From positions 26,801 through 90,800 of the forward strand of contig NZ_RJUF01000011.1 in NCBI RefSeq assembly GCF_024343775.1: a stretch of 64,000 bases of DNA. The letters are read 5' to 3'. The notes beneath the pieces are model-generated. The model saw only the letters and a program-made list of their open reading frames with translations, was not told the origin of the DNA and made no database searches. How positions within the stretch are numbered: position 1 is the first letter of the stretch; the number at the start of each line of letters is the position of its first letter. The translations under genes and the position numbers were made by a program. The stretch is from Lacihabitans soyangensis (GTDB lineage Bacteria; Bacteroidota; Bacteroidia; Cytophagales; Spirosomataceae). Positions 8,985 through 17,239 of this stretch are shown piece after piece.

Positions 8985-9621
8985 TAGTTTTAAGATATTT
9001 AAAATGTTTCTAATGGTCACATAATGTCAAAGCGGAGCTTTCAAAGGAGAATATTGTGTGTCTCTCATCTAAAAACTGTGTCTGTGATTTACGCAACGGT
9101 AATTTTACGGTATTGATATTATAACGTAAAAATAAGGTTCCCTAAGGTATTTTTTTCAATTGATGAGGCAAATTGAAAAAAAAAAAAACTCCTATCCTAA
9201 TGTTTGATAAATTATTTTAAAAAACCAAAATCGCCCCAAACTTACCAAAATTGACCTATATCAATTTTTTATAGGTAATACTTCTCTATTCGTAATAATT
9301 CACTTCTTTTCAAGAATAAGACCGTTCAATAAAAAAAATAGCGACCCAAAAAATATGAGTCGCGATTCCTACACTAATCCCAGTTATTTAATTTTTTCAG
9401 GGTGAAAAATTTCACACCATCCCAATTAAATTCCACTTATATAGACGCACTTCATGGGCTTTTCGATGCCTCATTTTTGAATTTATTTTCCATAAAAATA
9501 TTCATCTACCAATTATGCCAACTGATACCCAAAAAATCAGAATTTATGAGTGATTTTGTTTTTTTGTTTAAAAAATAAATACATTTACTTCTCATTTTTA
9601 TCACCAAACGAAACCCTCAAA
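8985..9621. other. Long divergent intergenic region with three inverted repeats
   Basis: No gene is supported in these 637 bases. Three inverted repeats stand out: ttttacg/cgtaaaa at 9103-9109 and 9125-9131 (15-base spacer, with another tttacg at 9088); acctata/tataggt at 9254-9276 around a T-rich 9-base loop; and a weaker gcgaccc...gagtcgc at 9341-9363. An A13-like run lies near 9178. The tldD promoter is at the right end. The first repeat is well placed to control the minus-strand lipoprotein-esterase unit. Confidence 0.5.
9555..9587 (+). promoter_or_regulatory. Candidate promoter of the first tldD-tldE pair
   Basis: TTTG at 9555-9558, 21 bases, then TACATTTA at 9580-9587, one base off the Bacteroidota -7 box TAnnTTTG. 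Initiation would fall just before the ATG at 9622, which argues against the upstream GTG at 9550. The second tldD has a similar box, TATATTTACC, at 15450. Confidence 0.45.
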
Positions 9622-11265
9622 ATGGATAGAAGGAAATTTATGCAGCTCTCTGGGCTCGGTATGGGTGCCTTGGTAGGTGCGGGTATTCCGATTATCGGAA
9701 ACGCCACCACGCCAGAGCATCTACTCGAAACTCCCGCAGATGCTGCTCAAAAAAAAATAATGTCGGACATTGCCCTCAACGCCGCCCGAAGCAAAGGTGC
9801 TACTTACACGGATGTGCGTATTGGCCGTTATTTGCAACAGTTTTTGTTTACCCGCGAAACCAAGGTGCAAAACATTGTAAACGCAGAGTCTTACGGTGTG
9901 GGCATAAGAGTGATAGCCAATGGAACTTGGGGTTTTTCGGCTACCAGTGATGTGAGCAAAGAAGGCATAGCCAAATGTGCGGAGACTGCCGTGGCCATAG
10001 CCAAAGCCAATGCCAAAATACAGACAGAACCCGTGATACTTGCTCCCCAAAAAGGTGTAGGCGAGGTTACATGGAAAACACCAATTGTAAAAAATGCTTT
10101 TGAGATTCCTGTTCAAGAAAAGATAGATTTATTGATGAAGGTAAATGGCGAAGCCATGAAAAACGGGGCTGGCTTCGTGACATCTAACTTGTTTTTTGTT
10201 AACGAACAAAAGTATTTCGCTTCGTCAGATGGTTCATATATTGACCAAGACATTCACAGAATATGGCCAACATTTACGGTAACTGCCGTAGACAAAGCAG
10301 CAGGAAAGTTTAAAACACGTGACGCCATCAGCTCTCCAATGGGTATGGGTTATGAATATCTAGATGGCCTGGCCTCTGAAAAAATTGCAGGTCCTAATGG
10401 TTTGGTAGGCTACAGAAATTCTTACGACATGGTGGAAGACGCCATTATGGCCGCCAAACAAGCCAAAGAAAAAATGACGGCCAAGTCTGTGCCAGCAGGA
10501 AAATACGACTTGGTTCTTGACCCAAATCACTTGGGTCTTACTATCCACGAATCTGTCGGGCATCCGCTTGAACTTGACCGTGTATTGGGCTACGAGGCCA
10601 ATTATGCCGGAACAAGCTTTGCCACATTAGACAAATGGAAAGCTGGAAACTTCAATTACGGAAGCAAAAACGTAACCATAGTGGCTGACAAAACACAACC
10701 GCATGCCCTTGGAACTGTAGGATATGACGACGAAGGTGTTCCGTCGAAACAATGGAATTTGATAAAAGACGGAGTTTTGGTTAACTATCAAGCTATTAGA
10801 GACCAAGTGAATATTTTGGGCGAAAAAGAATCACACGGCTGTTGCTATGCCGACAATTGGGATTCGGTACAGTTCCAACGTATGCCAAATGTTTCTTTGC
10901 TGCCTGGAAAAGAGAAATTGAGTGTTTTGGATATGATCAAGGGTGTAGAAAAAGGTATTTATATAGTAGGCCGAGGCTCGTATTCTATTGACCAGCAACG
11001 CTATAACTTCCAGTTTGGTGGTCAACTTTTCTACGAAATCAAAAACGGAGAGGTAGTAGGAATGCTCGATGACGTGGCGTATCAATCAAATACACAAGAG
11101 TTTTGGAATTCGTGCGTTCAGGTATGTGATAAAGACGATTATCGTACTTTCGGGTCGTTTTTTGATGGCAAAGGCCAGCCTTCGCAGGTTTCGGCGGTGT
11201 CGCATGGTAGTTCTACCACTCGTTTCAATGGCGTAAATGTAATTAACACGGGCAGAAAGATTTAA
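9622..11265 (+). CDS. tldD: TldD/PmbA-family metalloprotease with Tat-like signal (copy 1)
   Basis: From the ATG at 9622 the protein is 547 residues. It begins with a twin-arginine-like signal (MDRRKFMQLSGLGMGALVGA). The zinc site HESVGH, of the TldD HExxxH type, is at 309-314, followed by PLELDRVLGYEANYAG. A conserved HGCCYADNW lies near 405 and SHGSSTTRFNGVNV at the C-terminus. In E. coli TldD and TldE form a heterodimeric protease that trims modified or unfolded peptides in the cytoplasm. The signal here suggests export, which would be a different setting. The partner gene follows after 68 bases that contain a GC-rich hairpin. A very similar copy lies at 15494-17134. Confidence 0.9.
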   Translation: MDRRKFMQLSGLGMGALVGAGIPIIGNATTPEHLLETPADAAQKKIMSDIALNAARSKGATYTDVRIGRYLQQFLFTRETKVQNIVNAESYGVGIRVIANGTWGFSATSDVSKEGIAKCAETAVAIAKANAKIQTEPVILAPQKGVGEVTWKTPIVKNAFEIPVQEKIDLLMKVNGEAMKNGAGFVTSNLFFVNEQKYFASSDGSYIDQDIHRIWPTFTVTAVDKAAGKFKTRDAISSPMGMGYEYLDGLASEKIAGPNGLVGYRNSYDMVEDAIMAAKQAKEKMTAKSVPAGKYDLVLDPNHLGLTIHESVGHPLELDRVLGYEANYAGTSFATLDKWKAGNFNYGSKNVTIVADKTQPHALGTVGYDDEGVPSKQWNLIKDGVLVNYQAIRDQVNILGEKESHGCCYADNWDSVQFQRMPNVSLLPGKEKLSVLDMIKGVEKGIYIVGRGSYSIDQQRYNFQFGGQLFYEIKNGEVVGMLDDVAYQSNTQEFWNSCVQVCDKDDYRTFGSFFDGKGQPSQVSAVSHGSSTTRFNGVNVINTGRKI

Positions 11266-11275
11266 TTTGGTATGC

Positions 11276-11295
11276 GGTCAGACGCTAGTCGGACC
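11276..11295 (+). repeat. Intercistronic hairpin between tldD and tldE (copy 1)
   Basis: ggtcagac (11276-11283) pairs with gtcggacc (11288-11295) with one mismatch and a 4-base loop. There is no T run, so it may stabilise or process the mRNA rather than terminate it. Confidence 0.4.
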
Positions 11296-11333
11296 TGAAA
11301 TCAAAGTCTTTTTCAAAAAACAGATTTAAAAAA

Positions 11334-12650
11334 ATGAAAATATTAACTAAAGAAGAAGCCAAAAAAATCATCGATAAGGTGTTGGCTTACTCCAAAGCGG
11401 ACGAAATGAGCGTCAACCTAAACGGTGGTCGCACGGGCAATATTCGATATGCTAGAAATACTGTCTCTACCAGTGGAGAGTCTGAAAATCAATCCTTAGC
11501 AGTCACTGCTGTTTTCGGTAAAAAATCAGGTACTGCAACCATCAATGAGTTTGATGATGCATCCCTAGAAAAAACAGTAAGAAGAGCAGAGGAAATAGCA
11601 AGACTTGCCCCTGAAAACTCAGAGTACATGCCTATTCTCGGACCTCAAACTTATCTGAATACAAATACATTTTCGGAAAATACGGCCAAAATTGATCCAA
11701 ATCTAAGAGCAAAAGCGGCTTTGGATAGCATTCTACCTTGCAGAGAAGGAAAACTTACAGCTGCCGGTTACATGGAAGACACCGCTGGATTTTCTGCAAT
11801 GGGTAACTCGAAAGGCCTCTTTGCTTATAACAAAGCCACACAGGTAGACTTCACCATAACCGTTAGAACTGATGATGGTTTGGGTTCGGGCTATGGTATC
11901 CAAGACTTCAACGATGTGGCTCTGTTGAATACCAAAAAAGTAACGGAAATAGCTATGCAAAAAGCCAAAGCTTCCGCTTCTGCACAAGCATTGGAACCAG
12001 GAAAATACACAGTAATTCTTGAACCAGCTGCTGCGGTAGATTTGCTACAAAACATGATGCGAAGCATGGACGCCCGCAATGCCGATGAAGGCCGTAGTTT
12101 TTTGAGTAAAAAAGGAGGAGAAACCAAACTTGGCGAAAAGCTTTTCGACGAAAGAGTAAACATTTATTCCGATCCAATGAATGCGGAAATACCTGGATCT
12201 CCTTTCGCAGGAGACGGTCGTCCGATGGAAAAAATATCTTGGATTGAAAACGGTGTGGTAAAAAACATGACTTACTCACGTTTTTGGGCAGATAAAAAAG
12301 GAGTTAAAGCGACACCTCCACCCAATGCCTTCATCATGGCTGGAGGTGACAAGTCTCTAGCCGATTTGATCAAGAGCACCGATAAAGGAATTTTAGTAAC
12401 CAGACTATGGTACATCAGAGCAGTTGACCCGCAAACTTTGCTCTACACAGGACTTACCAGAGACGGAACTTTCTATATCGAAAACGGAAAGATAAAATTC
12501 CCAGTGAAAAACTTCAGGTTCAACGAAAGTCCAGTTATTATGCTCAATAATTTGGAAGAAATGGGTAAACCAGTAAGAATTACGGGAAATTTGGTACCGC
12601 CACTCAAAATAAGAGACTTCACCTTCTCAAGTTTAAGTGATGCAGTTTAA
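11334..12650 (+). CDS. tldE: TldE/PmbA-family protein (copy 1)
   Basis: The 438-residue protein matches the non-catalytic TldE (PmbA) partner: an N-terminal KADEMSVNLNGGRTGNIRYARN block, a central AKASASAQALEPGKYTVILEP, and the C-terminal LWYIRAVDPQTLLYTGLTRDG. It has no HExxxH and no signal peptide, unlike its TldD neighbour. If TldD is exported by Tat, TldE could leave with it as a folded complex; otherwise the signal of TldD may be an uncleaved anchor. Both possibilities are inference. A clear terminator follows the gene, so the pair forms its own transcription unit. It is closely similar to the protein at 17240-18577, including the shared C-terminal FTFSSLSDAV. Confidence 0.9.
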   Translation: MKILTKEEAKKIIDKVLAYSKADEMSVNLNGGRTGNIRYARNTVSTSGESENQSLAVTAVFGKKSGTATINEFDDASLEKTVRRAEEIARLAPENSEYMPILGPQTYLNTNTFSENTAKIDPNLRAKAALDSILPCREGKLTAAGYMEDTAGFSAMGNSKGLFAYNKATQVDFTITVRTDDGLGSGYGIQDFNDVALLNTKKVTEIAMQKAKASASAQALEPGKYTVILEPAAAVDLLQNMMRSMDARNADEGRSFLSKKGGETKLGEKLFDERVNIYSDPMNAEIPGSPFAGDGRPMEKISWIENGVVKNMTYSRFWADKKGVKATPPPNAFIMAGGDKSLADLIKSTDKGILVTRLWYIRAVDPQTLLYTGLTRDGTFYIENGKIKFPVKNFRFNESPVIMLNNLEEMGKPVRITGNLVPPLKIRDFTFSSLSDAV

Positions 12651-12666
12651 TAATAATATTTTCTAG

Positions 12667-12706
12667 AAAAATGGGGTGCAAGGTTATACTGCACCTCATT
12701 TTTTAT
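12667..12706 (+). terminator. Terminator after tldD-tldE copy 1
   Basis: aaatggggtgca pairs with tgcacctcattt (one G-U pair) around a 9-base loop and is followed by a T run. Confidence 0.8.
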
Positions 12707-12723
12707 TTAAAGCCTTCATTAAA

Positions 12724-12755
12724 TTGGCACTTTTGAAGTAATACTAATATATTTG
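12724..12755 (+). promoter_or_regulatory. Candidate promoter of the glycosyltransferase pair
   Basis: TTG at 12724-12726, 21 bases, then TATATTTG at 12748-12755, an exact TAnnTTTG box. The first gene starts 118 bases further on, leaving a long leader. Confidence 0.5.
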
Positions 12756-12872
12756 CAGTTTCGTTTAAGAAATCCTTGAAAGTCTGCATTCATGCAATTT
12801 TGAGGCTTTGGCTACGATGCCCTTAGATATTTTCCTCAGAAAATTACTGTAAAAAACAAAAGACTTCTTTAT

Positions 12873-14480
12873 ATGACAAATAATATTTGGCGGTATCTCT
12901 CTATCATCCTCCCTATATTATTATTCGGTGTTTTGGCGAGCTTGTTCTTAGATAGGCCTGGTTTACAAACAGACGAAATACTTTTCGCCAATCTATCTCT
13001 AGGCGAAATCAGCCACACCACTTACATTGCACGCAAAATTGGCGGCATCACTTTTTTCGTTATTTCATACATTGGTGCCTTAAAATCTTGGATTTTCGTT
13101 CCTATTTTTAAAATTTTTGGATTCAATTACTTCAGCGTCAGAATTCCAATGATACTGCTGAGTATGATAAGCCTTTTGCTTGTCTACAAGGCTGTCAATA
13201 TCTCCTTCAAAAAGCCACTCTTAGCTTGGTTCATTTTGATGGCACTGGTTACAGAATCCACCTTTATAACGATGGTTAGGACTGACGTAGGTCCCATTGC
13301 TATTGAGTATTTTTGTAAAATTTTAAGCATTTTGATTATTTTCAAATACTTACAAAATAAGAAACCATCAAATCTATATTTTTTACCTATTGTATTGGCA
13401 TTAGGTATTTTCAACAAAATAAATTTTATCTGGTTTTCTAATGCACTCCTTTTTAGCAGCCTACTCCTTATTTTTTTACTAGAAACAAAAAAAGAAAGAC
13501 TGACTTTGGTGAAATGGCTCGGCCTTACTTTTTTGTTCGAATTTGTATTGTTCATCGGATTCAACAAGCTGAACCCAGGCATGGTTAGTTCTTCGAACAT
13601 AGGCATAGACTTGGAGTTTATCAAAACCAAAATTCAGCTGTTTTACTATTTTGGCAAAGGTATTTTTGACGGAACAGGTTTTTACAGAATCCAATATTTG
13701 ATTTCAGAGGAAACCTTTGGTTACAACTCTCTTTCAAAGGGTATTTACCAGACTTTCTTCTATCTATTTGAGGTGTTCCTCACGGTATTTATTATTTATA
13801 CTTTACTGATTATTAGAAAAATACTGAAAAAACAAAACGATAATGGAGACATCTACTACCTGTTTTTTGTAAGTATTATTCTTTTTATCAGTGCTCAAAT
13901 ATTTGTAGTCGAAAATGCCCGAAATTTATGGCATTTCTATACCTTATTTCCGTTTTTTACCATATGTGTATTTTATGCTGTTTACAAGTTGTTCGGTACA
14001 AAAATCAGTTGGTTATTTTCCGTCGTAGTAATAATCTACAATCTTAATAACTTTTCGACCTACGTTTACGCATTGACAAACAAAACTCCCAATCCCTTCT
14101 GGAGCAATAAAATAAACGAACTTGCTGAATATGTAAAACCTATGAAGGGTGAGTTCGTGGAGTTAGACTGGGGAATGAGTACGCAGTTGCTTTGCAGCAC
14201 CAAACAAGACAAATTCAAACAGGGCTTTCTAACCCGAAAAGGAGAACTTATGGCCTACTTGGATAATCCTGAGGAAGTTTTTTATCGTGAGCATTTAGAA
14301 AATAAAGAACTAAAAGATTTATATTTTATTAGTTTTCAAAGCAAATTGGCTGACCCAAAAATGAATATTATCTTTGACAAAATGATTGACAAAAAAGGTT
14401 ACCAAAAAGTTTTAGTTAAAAACTTCTACGAAAACGACAAAACTTTGATTTACAGCATATTTAGACTAAAAAAAGGATGA
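12873..14480 (+). CDS. GT-C type membrane glycosyltransferase (GT39/PMT-like)
   Basis: The 535-residue protein has about ten to twelve hydrophobic segments. The first extracytoplasmic loop carries LQTDEILFANLSLGE, where the Asp-Glu pair matches the catalytic acid position of GT-C enzymes that use lipid-linked sugars. A second loop has MVRTDVGPIA. The C-terminal 130 residues are soluble. It overlaps the following GT2 gene by four bases (ATGA), a strong sign of a translationally coupled pair: the GT2 enzyme would make polyprenyl-phosphate sugar and this one would transfer it outside the membrane. The acceptor is unknown. It could glycosylate a glycolipid, an envelope polymer or a secreted protein. 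Confidence 0.75.
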   Translation: MTNNIWRYLSIILPILLFGVLASLFLDRPGLQTDEILFANLSLGEISHTTYIARKIGGITFFVISYIGALKSWIFVPIFKIFGFNYFSVRIPMILLSMISLLLVYKAVNISFKKPLLAWFILMALVTESTFITMVRTDVGPIAIEYFCKILSILIIFKYLQNKKPSNLYFLPIVLALGIFNKINFIWFSNALLFSSLLLIFLLETKKERLTLVKWLGLTFLFEFVLFIGFNKLNPGMVSSSNIGIDLEFIKTKIQLFYYFGKGIFDGTGFYRIQYLISEETFGYNSLSKGIYQTFFYLFEVFLTVFIIYTLLIIRKILKKQNDNGDIYYLFFVSIILFISAQIFVVENARNLWHFYTLFPFFTICVFYAVYKLFGTKISWLFSVVVIIYNLNNFSTYVYALTNKTPNPFWSNKINELAEYVKPMKGEFVELDWGMSTQLLCSTKQDKFKQGFLTRKGELMAYLDNPEEVFYREHLENKELKDLYFISFQSKLADPKMNIIFDKMIDKKGYQKVLVKNFYENDKTLIYSIFRLKKG

Positions 14481-15211
14481 TTTCAGAAAACCAAAAGACC
14501 TTATCAATTTTAATACCTGTTTTCAATGAGGAAAGAACGGTACACTTTATACTTGAAAAAGTAGTAGAGGTAAATCTGATTGGGGGCTACAAAAAAGAAA
14601 TCGTTCTGGTAAACGACGCATCACGAGACAACACGGAAGGTAAAATTCAGGAATTCATCAATAAGTATCCTAACGAAACTATCAGCTACTACAAACACGA
14701 GATAAACCAAGGTAAAGGAGCAGCCATACATACCGGTATAAAAAATGCCAAAGGCGACTTGATAATAGTACAAGATGCCGACCTAGAGTATGATCCGAAC
14801 GAATTCAATATTCTGCTGAAGCCAATTATAGACGGCTTTGCGGATGTAGTTTATGGTTCGAGGTTTATTGGAGGTAAACCACACCGTATTTTGTTCTTTT
14901 TCCACTCTATCGGCAACAAACTTCTTACGTTTTTGTCCAATGCCTCCACCAATCTCAATCTCACAGATATGGAGACTTGCTATAAACTTTTTGATGCGAA
15001 AATCCTCAAAAGTCTCTCTCTTAGAGAAAACCGTTTCGGATTTGAGCCAGAAGTAACTGCCAAAATATCAAGAATAAAAGGAATCAGGATCTACGAAGTA
15101 GGTATTTCATATTATGGCAGAACCTACGAAGAAGGTAAAAAAATCAACTGGAAAGACGGTTTCAGAGCCCTTTATTGCATCCTGAAGTATGGCTTCTTTA
15201 AAGGAGCTTGA
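14477..15211 (+). CDS. GT2 family glycosyltransferase, dolichyl-phosphate mannose synthase-like
   Basis: The 244-residue protein has the GT-A fold hallmarks of DPM1-type enzymes: SILIPVFNEERTV at 10-22, VNDASRDNT near 44, NQGKGAAIHTGI near 79, the metal-binding QDADLEYDP near 98, and GSRFIGG. There is no transmembrane tail, as in soluble DPM synthases. It would transfer a sugar from a nucleotide donor to polyprenyl phosphate on the cytoplasmic face for use by the GT-C enzyme encoded just before. The pair is inserted between two tldD-tldE operons. The sugar cannot be read from the sequence. Confidence 0.88.
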   Translation: MISENQKTLSILIPVFNEERTVHFILEKVVEVNLIGGYKKEIVLVNDASRDNTEGKIQEFINKYPNETISYYKHEINQGKGAAIHTGIKNAKGDLIIVQDADLEYDPNEFNILLKPIIDGFADVVYGSRFIGGKPHRILFFFHSIGNKLLTFLSNASTNLNLTDMETCYKLFDAKILKSLSLRENRFGFEPEVTAKISRIKGIRIYEVGISYYGRTYEEGKKINWKDGFRALYCILKYGFFKGA

Positions 15212-15426
15212 GAATTTTATAAGGTTTCTATAATTATAGTTTCAACTCACCTTTTCAGAGATTCCGAAGTCTCTGACAATACCTTTATTTACAATATTAA
15301 GATTTTGCTTTAGCTAAAGGCAAAACCCTGAAGTATTTTAAAAACCATATTCCGTTAAAAATCCTTAAAAAGATATCCTCTCAACGTCCTATTTTATCCG
15401 CTTATACAATTGCAACTATTTGGCCA

Positions 15427-15457
15427 TTGTTTTCATCTTTGATTTAATATATATTTA
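15427..15457 (+). promoter_or_regulatory. Candidate promoter of the second tldD-tldE pair
   Basis: TTG at 15427-15429, 20 bases, then TATATTTA at 15450-15457. It resembles the copy 1 promoter (TACATTTAC against TATATTTAC), consistent with duplication that included the promoter. The gene begins at 15494. Confidence 0.45.
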
Positions 15458-15493
15458 CCTCATATTCATTTTCTAATCTAAAAGCTATTTACT

Positions 15494-17134
15494 TTGAAAA
15501 GACGAGATTTCCTTCAATTATCGGGTCTGGGAATAGGTGCGGCCATGCTGCCCAATATTCCTGTTATGGGAAACAATGTTTCCTATGAAGCCCTGCTCAA
15601 TGGCTCCATGGATGTAGCCGTTAAAAAACGCCTAGCAGATGCTGCATTAAATGCTGCTAAATCAAAAGGGGCCACTTATACCGATATTCGTATTGGTAGA
15701 TACCTCAACCAGTTTGTGGTTACCCGAGAAGACAAAGTGCAAAATATCGTTAACACCGAGTCTTATGGAGTTGGAGTTCGTGTAATAGCCGATGGCTGCT
15801 GGGGTTTTGCGGCAGTGGTAGATGCCAAATCAGAAGCTGACACCGCTCGTGCAGCCGAAGAAGCTGTTGCTATAGCTAAGGCAAATGCCAAGCTGATGAA
15901 AGAACCTGTTAGCTTAGCTCCACAAAAGGGCTTTGGCGAGGTCAGCTGGAAGACGCCAATTGTTAAAAATGCTTTTGAGGTACCTATCCAGGAAAAAGTT
16001 GATTTACTTCTTGGCGTAAACGATGCCGCCATCAAAAATGGAGCAAACTATGTCAACTCGATTCTGTTCTTAGTAAACGAACAAAAATACTTCGCATCGT
16101 CTGACGGTAGCTATGTTGACCAAGACGTGCACCGCACTTGGCCGATTTTCAATGTAACCTGTATCGATCCGAAATCAGGTAAGTTTGAAACCCGCAATGC
16201 TCTTAGTGCTCCAATGGGCATGGGTTATGAATACCTACAAACCAATCCAAAAGATAAAATAACAGGTGTAACAACCAGATACAACAAAGGCTATGACATG
16301 CTAGAAGATGCAATAGCTGCTGCTCAGCAAGCCAAAGCAAAACTTTCGGCCAAGTCTGTTGAGGCCGGCAAATATGACTTGGTTCTTGACCCATCGCACC
16401 TTTGGCTAACCATTCACGAGTCTGTTGGACACCCGCTTGAGCTTGATAGAGTATTGGGTTATGAAGCCAACTTTGCCGGAACATCCTTTGCAACTTTGGA
16501 CAAATGGCAATCGAAAAACTTCAACTATGGCAGCAAAGAAGTTACACTTTTTGCAGATAAAACTCAAGTCGGTTCTTTGGGTGCAGTTGGTTGGGACGAC
16601 GAAGGTGTTAAAACCAAAAAATGGGATTTGGTGAAAGACGGAACGCTTGTAAACTACCAGGCCATTCGTGACCAAGCTCACATCATAGGCGAGAAAGAAT
16701 CACACGGCTGTTGTTATGCCGACAGCTGGTCTTCGGTACAGTTTCAGCGTATGGCCAATGTTTCTTTGGCACCGGGTAGAACACCGCTATCTGTGGAAGA
16801 AATGATAAAAGACGTAAAAAAAGGAATTTATATCATAGGCGATGGGTCGTTTTCGATTGACCAGCAACGCTACAATTTCCAGTTTGGCGGTCAGTTGTAC
16901 TACGAAATTAAAGACGGCAAAATTGGTGAAATGCTAAAAGACGTGGCTTATCAATCTAATACTCAGGAGTTCTGGAACTCATGTAGTAAGATCTGTGATG
17001 ATAGAGATTATCGTTTGGGAGGTTCATTTTTTGATGGAAAAGGCCAACCGTCTCAATCGAGTGCCGTGTCGCACGGTAGTTCAACTGCAAGATTTGACGG
17101 CGTAAATGTAATTAATACAGGAAGGAAGATTTAA
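15494..17134 (+). CDS. tldD: TldD/PmbA-family metalloprotease with Tat-like signal (copy 2)
   Basis: The 546-residue protein is a close paralogue of the one at 9622-11265, aligning over the whole length almost without gaps. It starts with a TTG codon directly before AAAAGACGA, giving MKRRDFLQLSGLGIGAAML, a twin-arginine-like signal. The zinc motif HESVGH is at 308-313 and the HGCCYADSW block is kept, so this copy should be active. Residues around the signal and the 245-265 loop differ most from copy 1, which may mean a changed substrate. It is followed after 105 bases by its own tldE. The spacer holds a different GC-rich hairpin from the one in copy 1. Confidence 0.9.
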   Translation: MKRRDFLQLSGLGIGAAMLPNIPVMGNNVSYEALLNGSMDVAVKKRLADAALNAAKSKGATYTDIRIGRYLNQFVVTREDKVQNIVNTESYGVGVRVIADGCWGFAAVVDAKSEADTARAAEEAVAIAKANAKLMKEPVSLAPQKGFGEVSWKTPIVKNAFEVPIQEKVDLLLGVNDAAIKNGANYVNSILFLVNEQKYFASSDGSYVDQDVHRTWPIFNVTCIDPKSGKFETRNALSAPMGMGYEYLQTNPKDKITGVTTRYNKGYDMLEDAIAAAQQAKAKLSAKSVEAGKYDLVLDPSHLWLTIHESVGHPLELDRVLGYEANFAGTSFATLDKWQSKNFNYGSKEVTLFADKTQVGSLGAVGWDDEGVKTKKWDLVKDGTLVNYQAIRDQAHIIGEKESHGCCYADSWSSVQFQRMANVSLAPGRTPLSVEEMIKDVKKGIYIIGDGSFSIDQQRYNFQFGGQLYYEIKDGKIGEMLKDVAYQSNTQEFWNSCSKICDDRDYRLGGSFFDGKGQPSQSSAVSHGSSTARFDGVNVINTGRKI

Positions 17135-17142
17135 AGACCCTG

Positions 17143-17161
17143 CCCTCCCCAGTGGGAAGGG
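17143..17161 (+). repeat. Intercistronic hairpin between tldD and tldE (copy 2)
   Basis: ccctcccc (17143-17150) pairs with gggaaggg (17154-17161) with one mismatch and a 3-base loop. No T run follows, so it is unlikely to be a full terminator. Confidence 0.4.
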
Positions 17162-17239
17162 AGAATCAAGTAAATTAGCTCAGTTGAGTCCTAAATCAAA
17201 TCGAAATATTTCCTTTTTACCAAAAAAAGAACAAAACAA

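Noticed and set aside
8985..9020. Upstream GTG start of the lipoprotein gene
   Set aside because: The lipoprotein signal begins at ATG 8984 and the extension adds residues without a signal-like pattern.
9550..9621. N-terminal extension of TldD from a GTG at 9550
   Set aside because: It would bury the twin-arginine signal and overlap the likely promoter; ATG 9622 fits better.
15256..15325. Short hairpins after the GT2 gene (cagaga/tctctg; ttttgctttagc/gctaaaggcaaaa)
   Set aside because: Stems are short or have a bulge and no T run follows, so a terminator is not supported.
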